A stretch of DNA of 64,000 bases. It comes from Anisakis pegreffii (lineage: Eukaryota; Nematoda; Chromadorea; Rhabditida; Anisakidae). Shown piece after piece: positions 26,317 through 39,200 of this stretch; positions within the stretch are counted from its first letter, which is position 1, and the number at the start of each line of letters is the position of its first letter. The position numbers and the translations under genes were made by a program. The notes below the pieces were generated by a model. That model saw only the letters and a program-made list of their open reading frames with translations. It ran no database searches and was not told where the DNA came from. The DNA lies in assembly GCA_035041965.1 (NCBI GenBank), contig JAPYMA010003044.1:1-64000 (forward strand). Reading direction: 5' to 3'.

Positions 26317-27832
26317 ATGTGCGTCGAGAGTGATAAAAGCGGTCGTGCCGAGAGTGATAAGCGATGTCTACTGCAAGTGGAAGCGGACTCGATGAAGCGG
26401 GTGGCCTTCTTCGGCGTTGCAGTCTCGACAATCGCCACTATCACGGCCATAATCGCCGTACCGATGCTCTACAATTACATCCATCATATGCAGGCATCGT
26501 TGGACGTCGAAATCGACTTCTGTCAATTGCGTACCAGTGGTCTGTTCGAGGAATTCGAAAAGGTTTCTGCCTAGTTTCAGAATCACTGCTTGAATTTGCC
26601 GCAGATGCGTCGCAGTGTCGGTTCGGCATTGCCGCAGAACCGCAGAACCGACACTGGGACGCATCAGCCAAATATCAAACGACTGCACCACTCGGATAAG
26701 ACCGCACCAAAAGCCACCAAGAGTTTTGGAGTCATATGAGGTTTTAAAAGCATCAACTGAAGTATTTGAAGTGCTCTGCGAGAAGAATGAGTATGTGCAT
26801 GAGGGATTTGCTGGTGTTTGCAGGTATCTGCGATGAAGGGTGTACGTAAGGTGGTGACGGCTCGTGCGAAACGTGAACTGATACGTCGTCGATCGGGCGT
26901 TGTTGGAGGACGACGTGACGGCGATGTGACGGCTCGAGCCAGAGGTGCCACTTCGTATAGTGAGGATGCGTTTGGTGCTGGTGCTGCTGCTGCTGTAGAG
27001 GATAGCGCTGTGGAGAACAACGTGCAAGAGAGTCCAAGCGAGGTGCTGGGCTCGGTTGCGGGCGTTGTTGGCACGGTGATCGGTGAGAGCCTAGAGGAAA
27101 CACCAGAATGTTGCAGTTGTGGTGTGGGACCACCAGGACCACCTGGACCACCTGGTCCAGACGGCAAAGACGGTCAGTCGGATAGCTTTTGTTGACGGCC
27201 TTGGCTCTTTGAGTGTCATAAGGGTTATCTTTAGGAATTGGCAGGGAAGCAGCCAGATTTGGATGTCACAGACATTGGTGAGTGTGTAATTTTCATGATT
27301 TCTAGGTGCGGACGGTCTTCCAGGAGTCGATGGACCGCCAGGCAAAGACGCACCACCAACAGCCATTCCGGGCCCTGATGATTTCTGCTTCGAATGTCCG
27401 CCCGGCCCACCTGGCCCGCCCGGTGCACCAGGCCCACAAGGACCACGCGGTTTGCCGGGTGCAATTGGCCCGAATGGACAAAACGGCCTGCCGGGTCCGC
27501 CAGGTATGGTCGGACCAATCGGTAAGCCTGGAGAGCCAGGACCGGCCGGACCTCAAGGTCCACCAGGACCGCCTGGTGTTCTCCAAGAAGCAGCTGGTCT
27601 AGCGGGTCCCCCAGGACCACCTGGTCCACCAGGACCACCCGGCCCAGACGGAATGCCCGGACCTGATGGCCAACCCGGCCCACAAGGCCCGCCAGGTCCA
27701 CCGGGCCCACCAGGCAGAGATGGACCACCGGGAGTCGACGGGCCACCTGGTGAGAAGGGTCCAGACGGAACGCAAGGCAATCAGGGCAGATGTGACCACT
27801 GTCCACCGCCCAGAACCGCACCTGGTTATTAA
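26317..27832 (+). CDS. cuticle collagen 4 (long spacer form)
   Basis: Three exons join in phase: 26317-26562, 26824-27172 and 27306-27832, about 373 aa. Exon 1 encodes the Col_cuticle_N domain ([20 protein letters not shown] membrane segment, DFCQLR). Exon 2 has the RAKR cleavage site followed by an unusually long Arg-, then Ala/Glu/Val-rich non-collagenous spacer of about 75 residues before CCSCGVG. Exon 3 has FCFECP, several Gly-X-Y blocks rich in GPPGPP, and [13 protein letters not shown]. The 527-base last exon matches collagens 3 and 5. Intron 1 carries a strong inverted repeat (26604-26665). The first in-frame ATG of the exon gives a head slightly longer than in the siblings. Confidence 0.93.
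26604..26665. repeat. intronic hairpin, 21-bp stem
   Basis: GATGCGTCGCAGTGTCGGTT and its near-perfect reverse complement (one mismatch across 21 pairs) flank a 20-base loop inside intron 1 of collagen 4. It could form a stable RNA stem; no function is proven. Confidence 0.85.
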
Positions 27833-28603
27833 AGCACAGCTAGTAGGGGTGGGTGAATGGCTTAGGAGGTTGCAACAATTCAGTTGAATCGTCGTTGTTA
27901 AATGCTCTATGTGAATGATCTGTTCTCAATGCAATCCGTATCTGTATATATCTATAATCTTCATAATCTTTATCTGTATCTATAAATGTTGTTTCCGATA
28001 AATCTGCATCGCATATCCTGTTTTTTACCGATCTCCTCAACTATTCAACAGATTTTAAACACTGATAATCGCGTTCATTCCCGTGCTTCGCGTTGAAAAC
28101 GCTTCAAAAAACTTGATTTTTTGGTTTTCTGCTTAGGTTATCACATCATATCACAGTGAAGAGGCAGATTCCTGCAGGAAATTCCTCAGAAAGATGATTA
28201 AAACCGAGCAGATGGGTGAAAATTTTTGAAGTGCTGAAAGATTTTGATGAATTGGTGAACAAAGAAATTGGATTTTTGGGTTGTGTTCAGATGACAAATC
28301 AAGTTGAAACGGTCGGCTGAATGTTTTAGTGATTAAATTAATGGGGATGGCAATTCTTTTGCCGTTGGATCTGGGGTGGATGGACGGAAAAGAAGCGAAA
28401 AAATTAGGTGAGCAACAAATAGAGTTAATGATTAATTGTTAATTGATCACCGCACTGTTGTCAGATGACGAATCACTGCGAGATGTCAAACGCACAAAAA
28501 AAGCACTGCGAAAATTTGTTAAAACACTCAAAATTCTCCACATCCCATCAATTTCTTCATTTTTCCAAATTAGATCAATCATAATCATGGCACAAAAAAC
28601 AAA
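27833..28603. other. spacer between collagen 4 and tRNA-Met
   Basis: No gene is recognised. It holds the collagen 4 3' UTR and upstream DNA. Confidence 0.4.
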
Positions 28604-28677
28604 TGCCCGAGGTGAGGTTCGAACTCACGACCTTCAGATTATGAGACTGACGCGCTAACCGACTGCGCTACTCAGGC
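28604..28677 (-). tRNA. tRNA-Met (CAU), elongator type
   Basis: Read on the minus strand: acceptor start GCCTGAG, D-arm region TAGCGCAGTCGGTTAGCGCG, anticodon loop with CAT between paired CAG and CTG, T-arm with GAGTTCGAACCTC, and a 3' end pairing with the acceptor. A- and B-box promoter elements are both intact. It lacks the initiator-type AGCAGAGT 5' signature. It sits in the collagen cluster on the opposite strand. Confidence 0.95.
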
Positions 28678-29696
28678 CTGCAGATTAGCTCTCTGATTTA
28701 ACTCACTAACTTCACATCAGCTATTGAAGGCACTTCATTATAAGACTGAATTCCGATGGAAATTAAATTTCTACGCTTGAATTTTCAATAGAATGTTGTC
28801 AATTGAGTCTGCTACTGATACGGATCTTATCAAACTGATAAAAACTGATAACGGTCAAATCTTAAGCTCAAAAGGTGCTGCTAGCTGATCACTCAGCAAC
28901 GATGACTGATCTCTCTTTGATCAATCGGAATGATCGCAAAAGAATAGCCCTAACTAAACCACATGAAAGACTGCTTTTCACAAAACAAATCCTCCACATT
29001 AATCAACTAATTTCAAAAAAAACTCCAATTTATCCGTAATTTGTTATCAAATTTCAATTTTTTTCATTGTTTCACGGTAATTTTTCCGTTCGCCCATTGT
29101 CAACCACCACAAAAACACTTCAAAAACTACACTCCAATATGTCAAACATTCCACTGAACAACACGAGAATACGAAAAAAAACTTCCTTGTGCGATGCCCT
29201 TTTCTAATGGAAAAATATTTTGCAAGTGACTAACACCAATAAAACAACGAATAAACTGGTTTTGCACACACCTATTTAATGATAAATTGTGACACATCAA
29301 CATGAAACCTATATGTTAGTTTAATAGTTCCTTTCTATTGTTCAATTTTTTCCTGACGACCGGGGGGGGCGAGAGAGAATGAAACAAATTCATTGTTTCT
29401 AAAATGACCAGATCATTGCCTCGTTTTTTCTGTTTCATTCTTCAAACGAATTCGATTAATTGAATAAACACACAGAATAAAGACTGACATATGGAATGTG
29501 ATCAAATTCGAAGAGAAATTTTAAAAAAAGAAATGAACAAAATGGACTAACAGGATGTGTTATATGTTCGGATTTGGATGAGATACGGAGAGATGATGCA
29601 GGATAAGGCGAGTTTGATTGATTAGTAAGTAGATGGCGATTAAGATGAGTATCTGTCATTCGGTTGCACTGATTTTTTTTGGTGGTGGACATTGCC
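28678..29696. other. spacer between tRNA-Met and collagen 5
   Basis: No gene is recognised. A G8 run at about 29362-29369 follows GACGACC; the same word recurs inverted near 57264-57282. Confidence 0.4.
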
Positions 29697-29703
29697 TATA
29701 TAA
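29697..29703 (+). promoter_or_regulatory. TATA box of collagen 5
   Basis: TATATAAGG about 390 bases before the collagen 5 ATG, with a probable non-coding exon and intron between them. Confidence 0.5.
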
Positions 29704-30092
29704 GGAGGCAGTTTCGTTGGTCAACTATCGACATTCAACCGTCTAGCAGCTGTAGATTCGACTGCATCTGAGCCGAGACGAGCCGACAAACTGCTTTGCA
29801 TCGAATCAGATCGATGTGATCGTTTCATCAGTAAGATAGATCACTTGATTCGATGCATTCAGATTCTTAAATGTTACAGAGTTTTGCCTTCAAATAGTTT
29901 TGACGAGCATTCTTTTTAGGGTTTAATTGATCACGATGAAGTTTTGAAGTGAATTGAAGTGATTCTTGAGAATGAATCGATAGGAATAATGTGCGTTTGT
30001 GAGTGGAATGAAAACTGTGCGCTGGCTCGGGAAAGCTGATTTGATTTCTTTGGGATTTGATCAAGAAGTGATTTGTTTAGAACAGGCGAATA

Positions 30093-31296
30093 ATGGGTTC
30101 GGACGATAAGGTGCTAGTGGAGGAGGTGGAATCCATGAAGAAGGTTGCCTTCTTCGGCGTGGCCGTTTCGACTGTGGCCACGATCGCTGCCATCATTGCC
30201 GTGCCGATGCTCTACAACTATATGCACCATGTGCAGTCGTCGCTCGAGGTCGAGGCTGACTTCTGCCAGCTGAGAACCGGGAAACTTTACGAGGAATTCA
30301 ATCGTGTACGTTGAATTGCTTGGAGTGCGCTTAAAATTTTGGTAGAATTTGCATTCTAACAATACAAAAACTGATTGATCTAGCGGATCAATGACGGATC
30401 AATTCGATCATTGCTGTAGATCAGGCTTTGGATGAGATTTGAAATGGATTTGCGAGAGCATTTGGATTAGTTTTTGGGTTTCAAGAAAGAACTTTCAAGG
30501 TTTCAAGCTGTGAAAACGCTTCAGATTCAAGCAATCAAGGGGATGAAGGGACGTGAGAAGCGTGAAGCAGAAGTGCCTGAATGCTGCAGTTGTGGAGTTG
30601 GCTTGCCTGGACCTCCGGGACCACCTGGAGCGGACGGAAAGGATGGTCAGTGCTGGCGTGTTGGGTTGTGCTTAGAATCAGATGAACATTTTAGCATGAT
30701 TCAAGTTTTGGATTTATTTGAAAGAGTGCGGAAATGGAATTGAGCTATTGAGATTGGATAAATTTACAGGTAAGGATGGAGCGCCAGGACCAGATGGTCC
30801 GCCAGGAAAGGATGCACCTCCAGAGGCCATTCCGACTGCGGCCGACTACTGCTTCGATTGCCCACCGGCACCGGCCGGACCGCCCGGCAATCCTGGCCCC
30901 AAAGGACCCGCAGGAGCACCCGGAGCACCAGGCCGCAACGGCATCAACGGACAACGTGGACCAGCCGGCCCGATTGGCCCGGCTGGAGTGGCCGGTCCGC
31001 AGGGACCACCTGGACCAGCCGGACCGGCTGGACCAGCCGGCAACGTTGTGGAAGTGCCTGTGCAACCGGGACCACCCGGACCGGCCGGCCCAGCTGGCCC
31101 ACCCGGCCCCGATGGACCACCAGGACCAGACGGTCCGTCGGGCGCAATGGGTCCACCCGGTCCACCAGGCCCACCCGGCAACGCCGGTCCACCAGGCAAA
31201 GACGGCGCCAACGGCGAACGGGGACCAAGCGGCGAACAAGGCGGTCAAGGACGTTGCGACCATTGTCCTCCACCTCGCACGGCTCCAGGCTACTAG
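30093..31296 (+). CDS. cuticle collagen 5
   Basis: Three exons join in phase: 30093-30305, 30525-30645 and 30770-31296, about 286 aa, the shortest of the five. Exon 1 encodes the Col_cuticle_N domain ([20 protein letters not shown] membrane segment, [14 protein letters not shown]). Exon 2 is short, with the REKR cleavage site close to CCSCGVG. Exon 3 (527 bases) has [22 protein letters not shown] blocks, and [13 protein letters not shown]. It resembles collagen 4 in head and tail but lacks the long spacer, so the two are probably the closest pair. A second acceptor candidate lies slightly upstream of exon 2. Confidence 0.94.
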
Positions 31297-31907
31297 AGAG
31301 CCTGTTGAATCGGTCATCCGATTCGACGGCCTTATCTACTGGTCACCACACCGCTCTTCTTTACTCGAATACTGTTTATTGTCTGCTAATTTAGGTCTTA
31401 TAATGGCACTACTGTACAACAACTCAAATTGTTGTTAATTATTAATTATGAATGCAAATTATTTATGTTTCGTTTTATATTCCTACAGATTGCAATAGCT
31501 CGAATCTCTCTTATCGCAATGTTCACTTCACTTGATCACGATCGATTGATCACGATCAGTTCAATATGCACCACTCGATACCACCAGAAAATAACCAACT
31601 AAAAAAGAGAGATCAATAAAAGTACGCTTACCATATCACACCGTCTCCACTCACCTCATTTTCAAACACAAAAAACATCACTTCAATCAGCACAAATCAA
31701 TCAATCAATAAAATCAGAGCACACCAACAAATCAACCGCTCAGATCATCACGTAAACTTGAACACAATCACTATGAACGCTTACAACAACAAATAAAATT
31801 TGCACACTGATCAAAATTTGATGAGTGATCATCAAAGTTTCACCAATGATTTTCTCCTGATCCCGTGATCTACTTCGTCCCATTGGATTATCCCTTCCTT
31901 CTTGAGA
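31297..31907. other. convergent spacer between collagen 5 and the KCTD gene
   Basis: Holds the two 3' UTRs. No further gene is recognised. Confidence 0.4.
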
Positions 31908-32938
31908 CTATTTACTTGATTTGGGTACAATTTTGCGTAGAGCCGTTAATGGAATATGCATCAAACGACCCGTGTTATTCCACTTCAGCACACAACACGT
32001 TTTACCGGTCAACTGAAAATTTTAATTATCATTTGAAACTTTTAAATTTTTCCGCTATTTCAGGTTATATTACATTTACCCAAAACAAAACCGTACCTGA
32101 GTGACCGTACCGGTGATGTGCTGCATAAAATGTGACATTCCCTTCCAGTGTTCCTCGACAATCTCGAACGTATAGGAGCATTTCGGATCTTGAATCTAAA
32201 CTCTGAATTATTCAATGAAATCTTTAAATGTTCCGTCGCCACTATGATATATATTATTTTTACAATTATTATTGTATATTATTAATATAGATAATGTACC
32301 GTAACCTCAGTGCATGCAATGCATCTGGCGAATGTGTGACCGTTGCGTTCGTAAGCAAACGGCAACACCAGACTGTCGTCCACCCAGAATCTCACGAAAC
32401 CTCTCCAGTACAATTCCACTGCTTCCGGACGCCAGCCAACCGTATCGCCCACCTTAATTTCCGCATTCTGACTGCGACACGCTTCCAGCAGCTCATCGAT
32501 ACCGTAGAACTGAAACACTTCATTTTTTAAAATTTAATTTTAAACTTTTGAATTTTTTCACAATTTCAGGTTAACTAGGTTGTGTGGTACTTGAGCAACC
32601 ACACCTAAATCAGGTCGTCAACAACCGCTAACCTCAGTTTCACGCTCCAGCTCCTCTATTTCCCGTTCACCACTCGGCAAAACCACCGTGCCATCCCTCA
32701 GAAAATTCAGTATCGTCCGAAAATGCGTCGGATCTCGATCGATAAAAATCTCCTCCTCTAGCTGCTGCTGCTTATCCCTTTTATCCGGATCACCCTGCTC
32801 AGCAGTCACCGTCGAATTCCAGCGATCCTCTAGCATCGTCTTAAAAATCGTTCCATCCAGCCGGCTTAACGTCAGCTTTGTCGTCTCAAATCGCTGACCA
32901 CCGACATTCAGACGAATCCTGTCTCGAGCCGATGACAT
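31908..32938 (-). CDS. KCTD-type BTB/T1 domain protein
   Basis: Four exons join in phase: 32938-32633, 32509-32306, 32195-32097 and 32012-31908, 237 aa. Residues about 6-110 form a T1/BTB tetramerisation domain: RIRLNVGGQRFETTKLTLSR, then IFIDRDPTHFRTILNFLRDG and EEL...FYGIDELLEAC. An insert rich in Gln/Glu/Lys sits between them. The C-terminal part (WRGFVRFWVDD..., CSYTFEIVEEHW) is not a channel pore; there are no membrane segments. This fits KCTD proteins, cytosolic oligomeric adaptors often linking substrates to CUL3 or binding G-protein subunits. The subfamily cannot be assigned. The start ATG lies just before the BTB fold. YIPF3 is 1.2 kb upstream on the same strand. Confidence 0.88.
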
Positions 32939-34114
32939 CCTCTACCATCCAAATATCTACTGCTGCTGCTACTGCTACTGAACTGACCCCGTGACCTCTT
33001 GCACAGCTCTGCCTCAACTTCTTCAAGCCAGATCAACAACTCGTTCTGCAATCTGAATGCCCAAATTTAAATCAATCATCTCAATACTACACAACCATCT
33101 CAACCTAACAATCATCATCATAATAATAATCATAATAATTAACCTATAAATTAAGCTAAGCCTAATGAATCTCCACTCAATCCAACGCAGAGATATAGCT
33201 AATCCTTAAATCCAAAAAGCTTTTCAATATCTCATATCACTACAAACTATTAAAACACCTAACGCACTTCAAAGTCAGCTAGACCTATACATACGCATGA
33301 AATTCAAACAAATTTATCAATTCCCTCAACTCAACTGAGCAATTCTATTGATTTACACACTTCGGACATCTCTATGAGCACTTTCATCAAATCCTCTGCG
33401 GATATAGACCGAGACAAATTAAGAGACAAGCTTGGATACACGACACACTTACTTCCATATACGACTTCAATAGAGCAGTCTGTCTCATTCTGATGCAGAG
33501 GATATGTATGCTGCGTGCATATCCTCTTTAATCCCATCCCATATCCTTTATCTCTCACCTAACCAACTCAACAACCCTCACCTATTCCATGTATGCTTAC
33601 ACTTGAAAATCTATGCCATACAACACCTCAACAATTAATTCACTAATCACATAAAATTCTCTCTTAACTAACAAAAATCCCAATATTCAAAGAACTTCAC
33701 CGTATTTGCCTCAATCTAGCCAATTGCCATTCCTCTAAACCAATACTAAACACCAAACAAAGTGCTCAAATATTGCCCACGATCATTATTATGATTATTA
33801 TATGCAAACCAATACCATCTCTATGCAAAAACACCATCTCAAACAATTTATTCCACAAAATACACCAAAAATATTTTACAAATCACATTCAATCCATACA
33901 TAATTATGCGTTAACACATTAACCATAACAAAACAATCATCAATTCACACATTATTCATCATAAATTAAAAACAATCCACAAAATCAGCACGCAAACCAA
34001 AAATAACCAACAAAACCAATTCAAATTCACAAAATCAAATCCACTTTATCGAGTTATCTTAACCAGTTCAACGATTAACTTCAACCAATCCATCCCCGAC
34101 CTCAACGGCCACAT
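32939..34114. other. spacer between KCTD and YIPF3 genes
   Basis: No gene is recognised. It is G-poor on the + strand (33601-33660 has 2 G and 15 C), like the 3-6 kb region. Confidence 0.4.
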
Positions 34115-35708
34115 TTATGGGTTGATTACACTCCTGGCTTCATTAGCCAGCACCATCGTTGCCTTTGCTGCAGCATCGATACTCAAAGTTCCTGCTGAGC
34201 TATCGCCAAGAATTTCATCCAATTCTATAAATTTATTCAGTTCTGACAAAATAATAAAAATAAACAATAATAATAACAATAAATATAATAATAATAAACA
34301 GCCACAAACCTTCCACCATCACGTGAAATCCAAAATGAAGATACAACAAATACCCTAGATGAAGTAGGAACGTCGCTAGAATTATCACCATTTTATGACT
34401 TCTATCACGGGTTCTTGATGACAAATACAGACTCTAAATTTACCTATCACGTCAAAAAATACAACCATAATAATAATAATAAAACAATAACAATAATCAC
34501 AAAACAATAACAATAATAATAACCAAATAATAACCACAAAAAATAAACCGTACCACTCTCAAGGCTGCTGGCACGCAAAAAATAATCATCATCGCGTAGA
34601 AAAACAGATGCGAATGGGACGGATGAAACACTGTGACCAACGCAATCACCACACAGTGACTGAACAACGAATAGCCCTGAAAAGACGTCCGAATTTTAAA
34701 AATTTTCAAAAAATTTTCAAATTAAGCAAGTTAACACTCTAAAATTTGTGCTCAGAATGTAAAATTTATAATTTTCAGCCGTATTATACCTCCTATCTGA
34801 TGGAAAACAAAACAGAAAATCACTAACCACCATCGAGACGATATGTACCGTTGTGGCATCCGTACTCAAAATATAAGACAATGTTGACAAGGCTAATGAG
34901 ATGAATAACCACGCACTAAAACACGACAACATCGCTGTACCCATCAAAGTGCCATCTTTAACTTCGTATCTGAAATATTTCCACGTTCTGGCCACCTTCT
35001 AATTTTAATATTCTAGCGAATTTCCATCAAAAGCACTTAATTTGTAAAGTGATTCGATTGCAAATACCTTTTTTCTTGAAACAAGTTAAATATCAAGAGG
35101 AAACCTGAAATTTGAAAATGAAAACTAACCCAGAGGTCTTCATATTGACAAGTAGCAAAGCAACCATCGTTAAGACAATCATCAACGGCCCATACATATC
35201 GTTCGAGATGCTCATTTGCGAGGGTTTTCGTGGAATCAGAGACTGTAGCACACGATTCCGAACCTGAACTGGTTCGACGTTGAAATACGGCCGAAAGAGG
35301 TCGATTCGCCCGTATGAACTGAACGTTTCTGAGACCTGTTTACGACCAGCCTCCCACATCTGGAATATTTTTGGAAAGGATACACGGTAAATGGGAAGTT
35401 TAAAGTCAAAAAATCTTACAATTAGGGTTAATATGAATCTTTACGAGTTTCTGTTAGGCAAAGTCTTGTTTTGATTCAAAAACGACAACCAAGACAAGGC
35501 CAAGATTGAGTCTACGACTGGAAATGTGGCCTTGCATAGGGCTAGGGGACTGGGAATTGCGAGGAATTAATGAAATGTTTAATAAATGTGATCTGACCAT
35601 TTCGGATAAACGACCTTCAAGCGATGGATTCGCTTGGGTTTGGTCACTTGAATAGGTCCGTTGCCTGGGCTCATTCGCGCTTGGCGCAGTTCTAATTGGA
35701 TACTCCAT
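34115..35708 (-). CDS. YIPF3: YIPF3, Yip1-family Golgi membrane protein
   Basis: Six exons join in phase: 35708-35598, 35359-35130, 34969-34828, 34676-34554, 34433-34310 and 34242-34115, 285 aa. A short polar N-terminus is followed by MWEAGRKQVSETFSSYGRID and LFRPYFNVEPVQVRNRVLQ, closely matching the animal YIPF3 signature. Then come about five membrane segments, including YGPLMIVLTMVALLLVNMKT, DGTLMGTAMLSCF and LLHLGYLLYLHFGFHVMVE. YIPF3 pairs with YIPF4 in the Golgi and acts in Golgi organisation or glycan maturation. The final exon is a soluble Ala/Ser-rich tail. The ATG is the first in frame and gives a shorter acidic head than in vertebrates. Confidence 0.93.
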
Positions 35709-36240
35709 TTTTTAATAAACACAATGATTTTTTGAGCAGCTGAAATCTGAAACTTAACTAATGAGAAGAGCAGAAATAAACCACAAGGGAAGGAATTTCA
35801 GTGTGGTCGCGCGATTTTGGACAGGAAACGGGAACTATGCCCGGAGACTGGGTTCGTCTCCCCTGCCGGGTAACGAGGACACCATTTCGGGCAGAAAAAT
35901 TGCCCTTGGACGAGCTAAACCCCGCCGTTTTGTCGGTATTTTTAAGCAAAATAAAGGCAACACATCATTTCGGGTGCGGGATGACAATTCGCCAATAGCA
36001 AACTAAGTGATAGTTCGCCAAGTAGTGGAACGGATTTCATAGGTAACGGGAAATGTGAATTTCTTACCCATTGCAAGGGAAAGAATCCGGGTAATTTATC
36101 TAGAATTTTGAAGCTAACACTCAGGAGAATGAAACATGAAGTATATGATGGTCAGAGGTAAAGAAATTCACGGGATCTTACAAGAACACACAACATTACA
36201 TAGAATGGAATCGTTCAGGAAAATAGTATACAGTTAAAGA
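35709..36240. other. YIPF3 upstream region up to the satellite
   Basis: Two overlapping short open frames on opposite strands (about 35758-36006) show no family resemblance. A better-than-average GC content near 35800-35950 may reflect a promoter or first non-coding exon. Confidence 0.35.
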
Positions 36241-39200
36241 TCAGGCCATATCTTTTGAAGTAGGCAAAATCGATCGAGAACATATATATTATTCTGAAAG
36301 CTGAGAATCTCAGCTATTCAACGGTATCAACAGATTAGAACCTTACTGATCAAATATGAGCATACTGGTAGATCGAAGGTAGTACACATGATATAGGGCT
36401 AGGCGATTACTCAGCTGAATGATATAGTATTACAAATTAACCTATAACTTTTGAAGTAGGCAAAATCGATCGAGAACATATATATTATTCTGAAAGCTGA
36501 GAATCTCAGCTATTCAACGGTATCAACAGATTATAACCTTACTGATCAAATTTGAGCATACTGGTAGATCGAATGTAGTACACATGATATAGGGCAAGGC
36601 GATTACTCAGCTGAATGATATAGTATTACAAATTAACCTATAACTTTTGAAGGAGGCAAAATCGCTCGACAACATATATATTATTCTTAAAGCTGAGAAT
36701 CTCAGCTATTCAACGGTATCAACAGATTATAACCTTACTGATCAAATTTGAGCATACTGGTAGATCGAATGTAGTACACATGATATAGGGCAAGGCGATT
36801 ACTCAGCTGAATAATATAGTATTAAAAATTAACCTATAACTTTTGAAGGAGGCAAAATCGCTCGACAACATATATATTATTCTTAAAGCTGAGAATCTCA
36901 GCTATTCAACGGTATCAACAGATTATAACCTTACTGATCAAATTTGAGCATACTGGTAGATCGAATGTAGTACACATGATATAGGGCAAGGCGATTACTC
37001 AGCTGAATAATATAGTATTACAAATTAACCTATAACTTTTGAAGGAGGCAAAATCGCTCGACAACATATATATTATTCTTAAAGCTGAGAATCTCAGCTA
37101 TTCAACGGTATCAACAGATTATAACCTTACTGATCAAATTTGAGCATACTGGTAGATCGAATGTAGTACACATGATATAGGGCTAGGCGATTACTCAGCT
37201 GAATGATATAGTATTACAAATTAACCTATAACTTTTGAAGTAGGCAAAATCGCTCGAGAACATATATATTATTCTTAAAGCTGAGAATCTCAGCTATTCA
37301 ACGGTATCAACAGATTATAACCTTACTGATCAAATTTGAGCATACTGGTAGATCGAATGTAGTACACATGATATAGGGCAAGGCGATTACTCAGCTGAAT
37401 AATATAGTATTACAAATTAACCTATAACTTTTGAAGGAGGCAAAATCGCTCGACAACATATATATTATTCTTAAAGCTGAGAATCTCAGCTATTCAACGG
37501 TATCAACAGATTATAACCTTACTGATCAAATTTGAGCATACTGGTAGATCGAATGTAGTACACATGATGATAGAGGCGCAAGGCGATTACCTCCAGCTGA
37601 ATAATATAGTATTAAAAATTAACCTATAACTTTTGAGAGGCAAAACTCAAGCTCAGTAACAACATATATATTATTCTTAAAGCTGAGAATCTCAGCTATT
37701 CAACGGTATCAACAGATTATAACCTTACTGATCAAATTTGAGCATACTGGTAGATCGAATGTAGTACACATGATATAGGGCAAGGCGATTACTCAGCTGA
37801 ATGATATAGTATTACAAATTAACCTATAACTTTTGAAGTAGGCAAAATCGCTCGAGAACATATATATTATTCTGAAAGCTGAGAATCTCAGCTATTCAAC
37901 GGTATCAACAGATTATAACCTTACTGATCAAATTTGAGCATACTGGTAGATCGAATGTAGTACACATGATATAGGGCAAGGCGATTACTCAGCTGAATAA
38001 TATAGTATTAAAAATTAACCTATAACTTTTGAAGGAGGCAAAATCGCTCGACAACATATATATTATTCTTAAAGCTGAGAATCTCAGCTATTCAACGGTA
38101 TCAACAGATTATAACCTTACTGATCAAATTTGAGCATACTGGTAGATCGAATGTAGTACACATGATATAGGGCAAGGCGATTACTCAGCTGAATGATATA
38201 GTATTACAAATTAACCTATAACTTTTGAAGTAGGCAAAATCGCTCGAGAACATATATATTATTCTTAAAGCTGAGAATCTCAGCTATTCAACGGTATCAA
38301 CAGATTATAACCTTACTGATCAAATATGAGCATACTGGTAGATCGAAGGTAGTACACATGATATAGGGCTAGGCGATTACTCAGCTGAATGATATAGTAT
38401 TACAAATTAACCTATAACTTTTGAAGTAGGCAAAATCGCTCGACAACATATATATTATTCTTAAAGCTGAGAATCTCAGCTATTCAACGGTATCAACAGA
38501 TTATAACCTTACTGATCAAATTTGAGCATACTGGTAGATCGAATGTAGTACACATGATATAGGGCAAGGCGATTACTCAGCTGAATAATATAGTATTAAA
38601 AATTAACCTATAACTTTTGAAGGAGGCAAAATCGCTCGACAACATATATATTATTCTTAAAGCTGAGAATCTCAGCTATTCAACGGTATCAACAGATTAT
38701 AACCTTACTGATCAAATTTGAGCATACTGGTAGATCGAATGTAGTACACATGATATAGGGCAAGGCGATTACTCAGCTGAATGATATAGTATTACAAATT
38801 AACCTATAACTTTTGAAGTAGGCAAAATCGCTCGACAACATATATATTATTCTTAAAGCTGAGAATCTCAGCTATTCAACGGTATCAACAGATTATAACC
38901 TTACTGATCAAATTTGAGCATACTGGTAGATCGAATGTAGTACACATGATATAGGGCAAGGCGATTACTCAGCTGAATAATATAGTATTACAAATTAACC
39001 TATAACTTTTGAAGGAGGCAAAATCGCTCGACAACATATATATTATTCTTAAAGCTGAGAATCTCAGCTATTCAACGGTATCAACAGATTATAACCTTAC
39101 TGATCAAATTTGAGCATACTGGTAGATCGAATGTAGTACACATGATATAGGGCAAGGCGATTACTCAGCTGAATAATATAGTATTAAAAATTAACCTATA

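Noticed and set aside
18944..31317. Long antisense and alternative-frame open frames across the collagen exons
   Set aside because: GGN-CCN repeats stay open in several frames; only the Gly-X-Y frame has the conserved heads, cleavage sites and tails.
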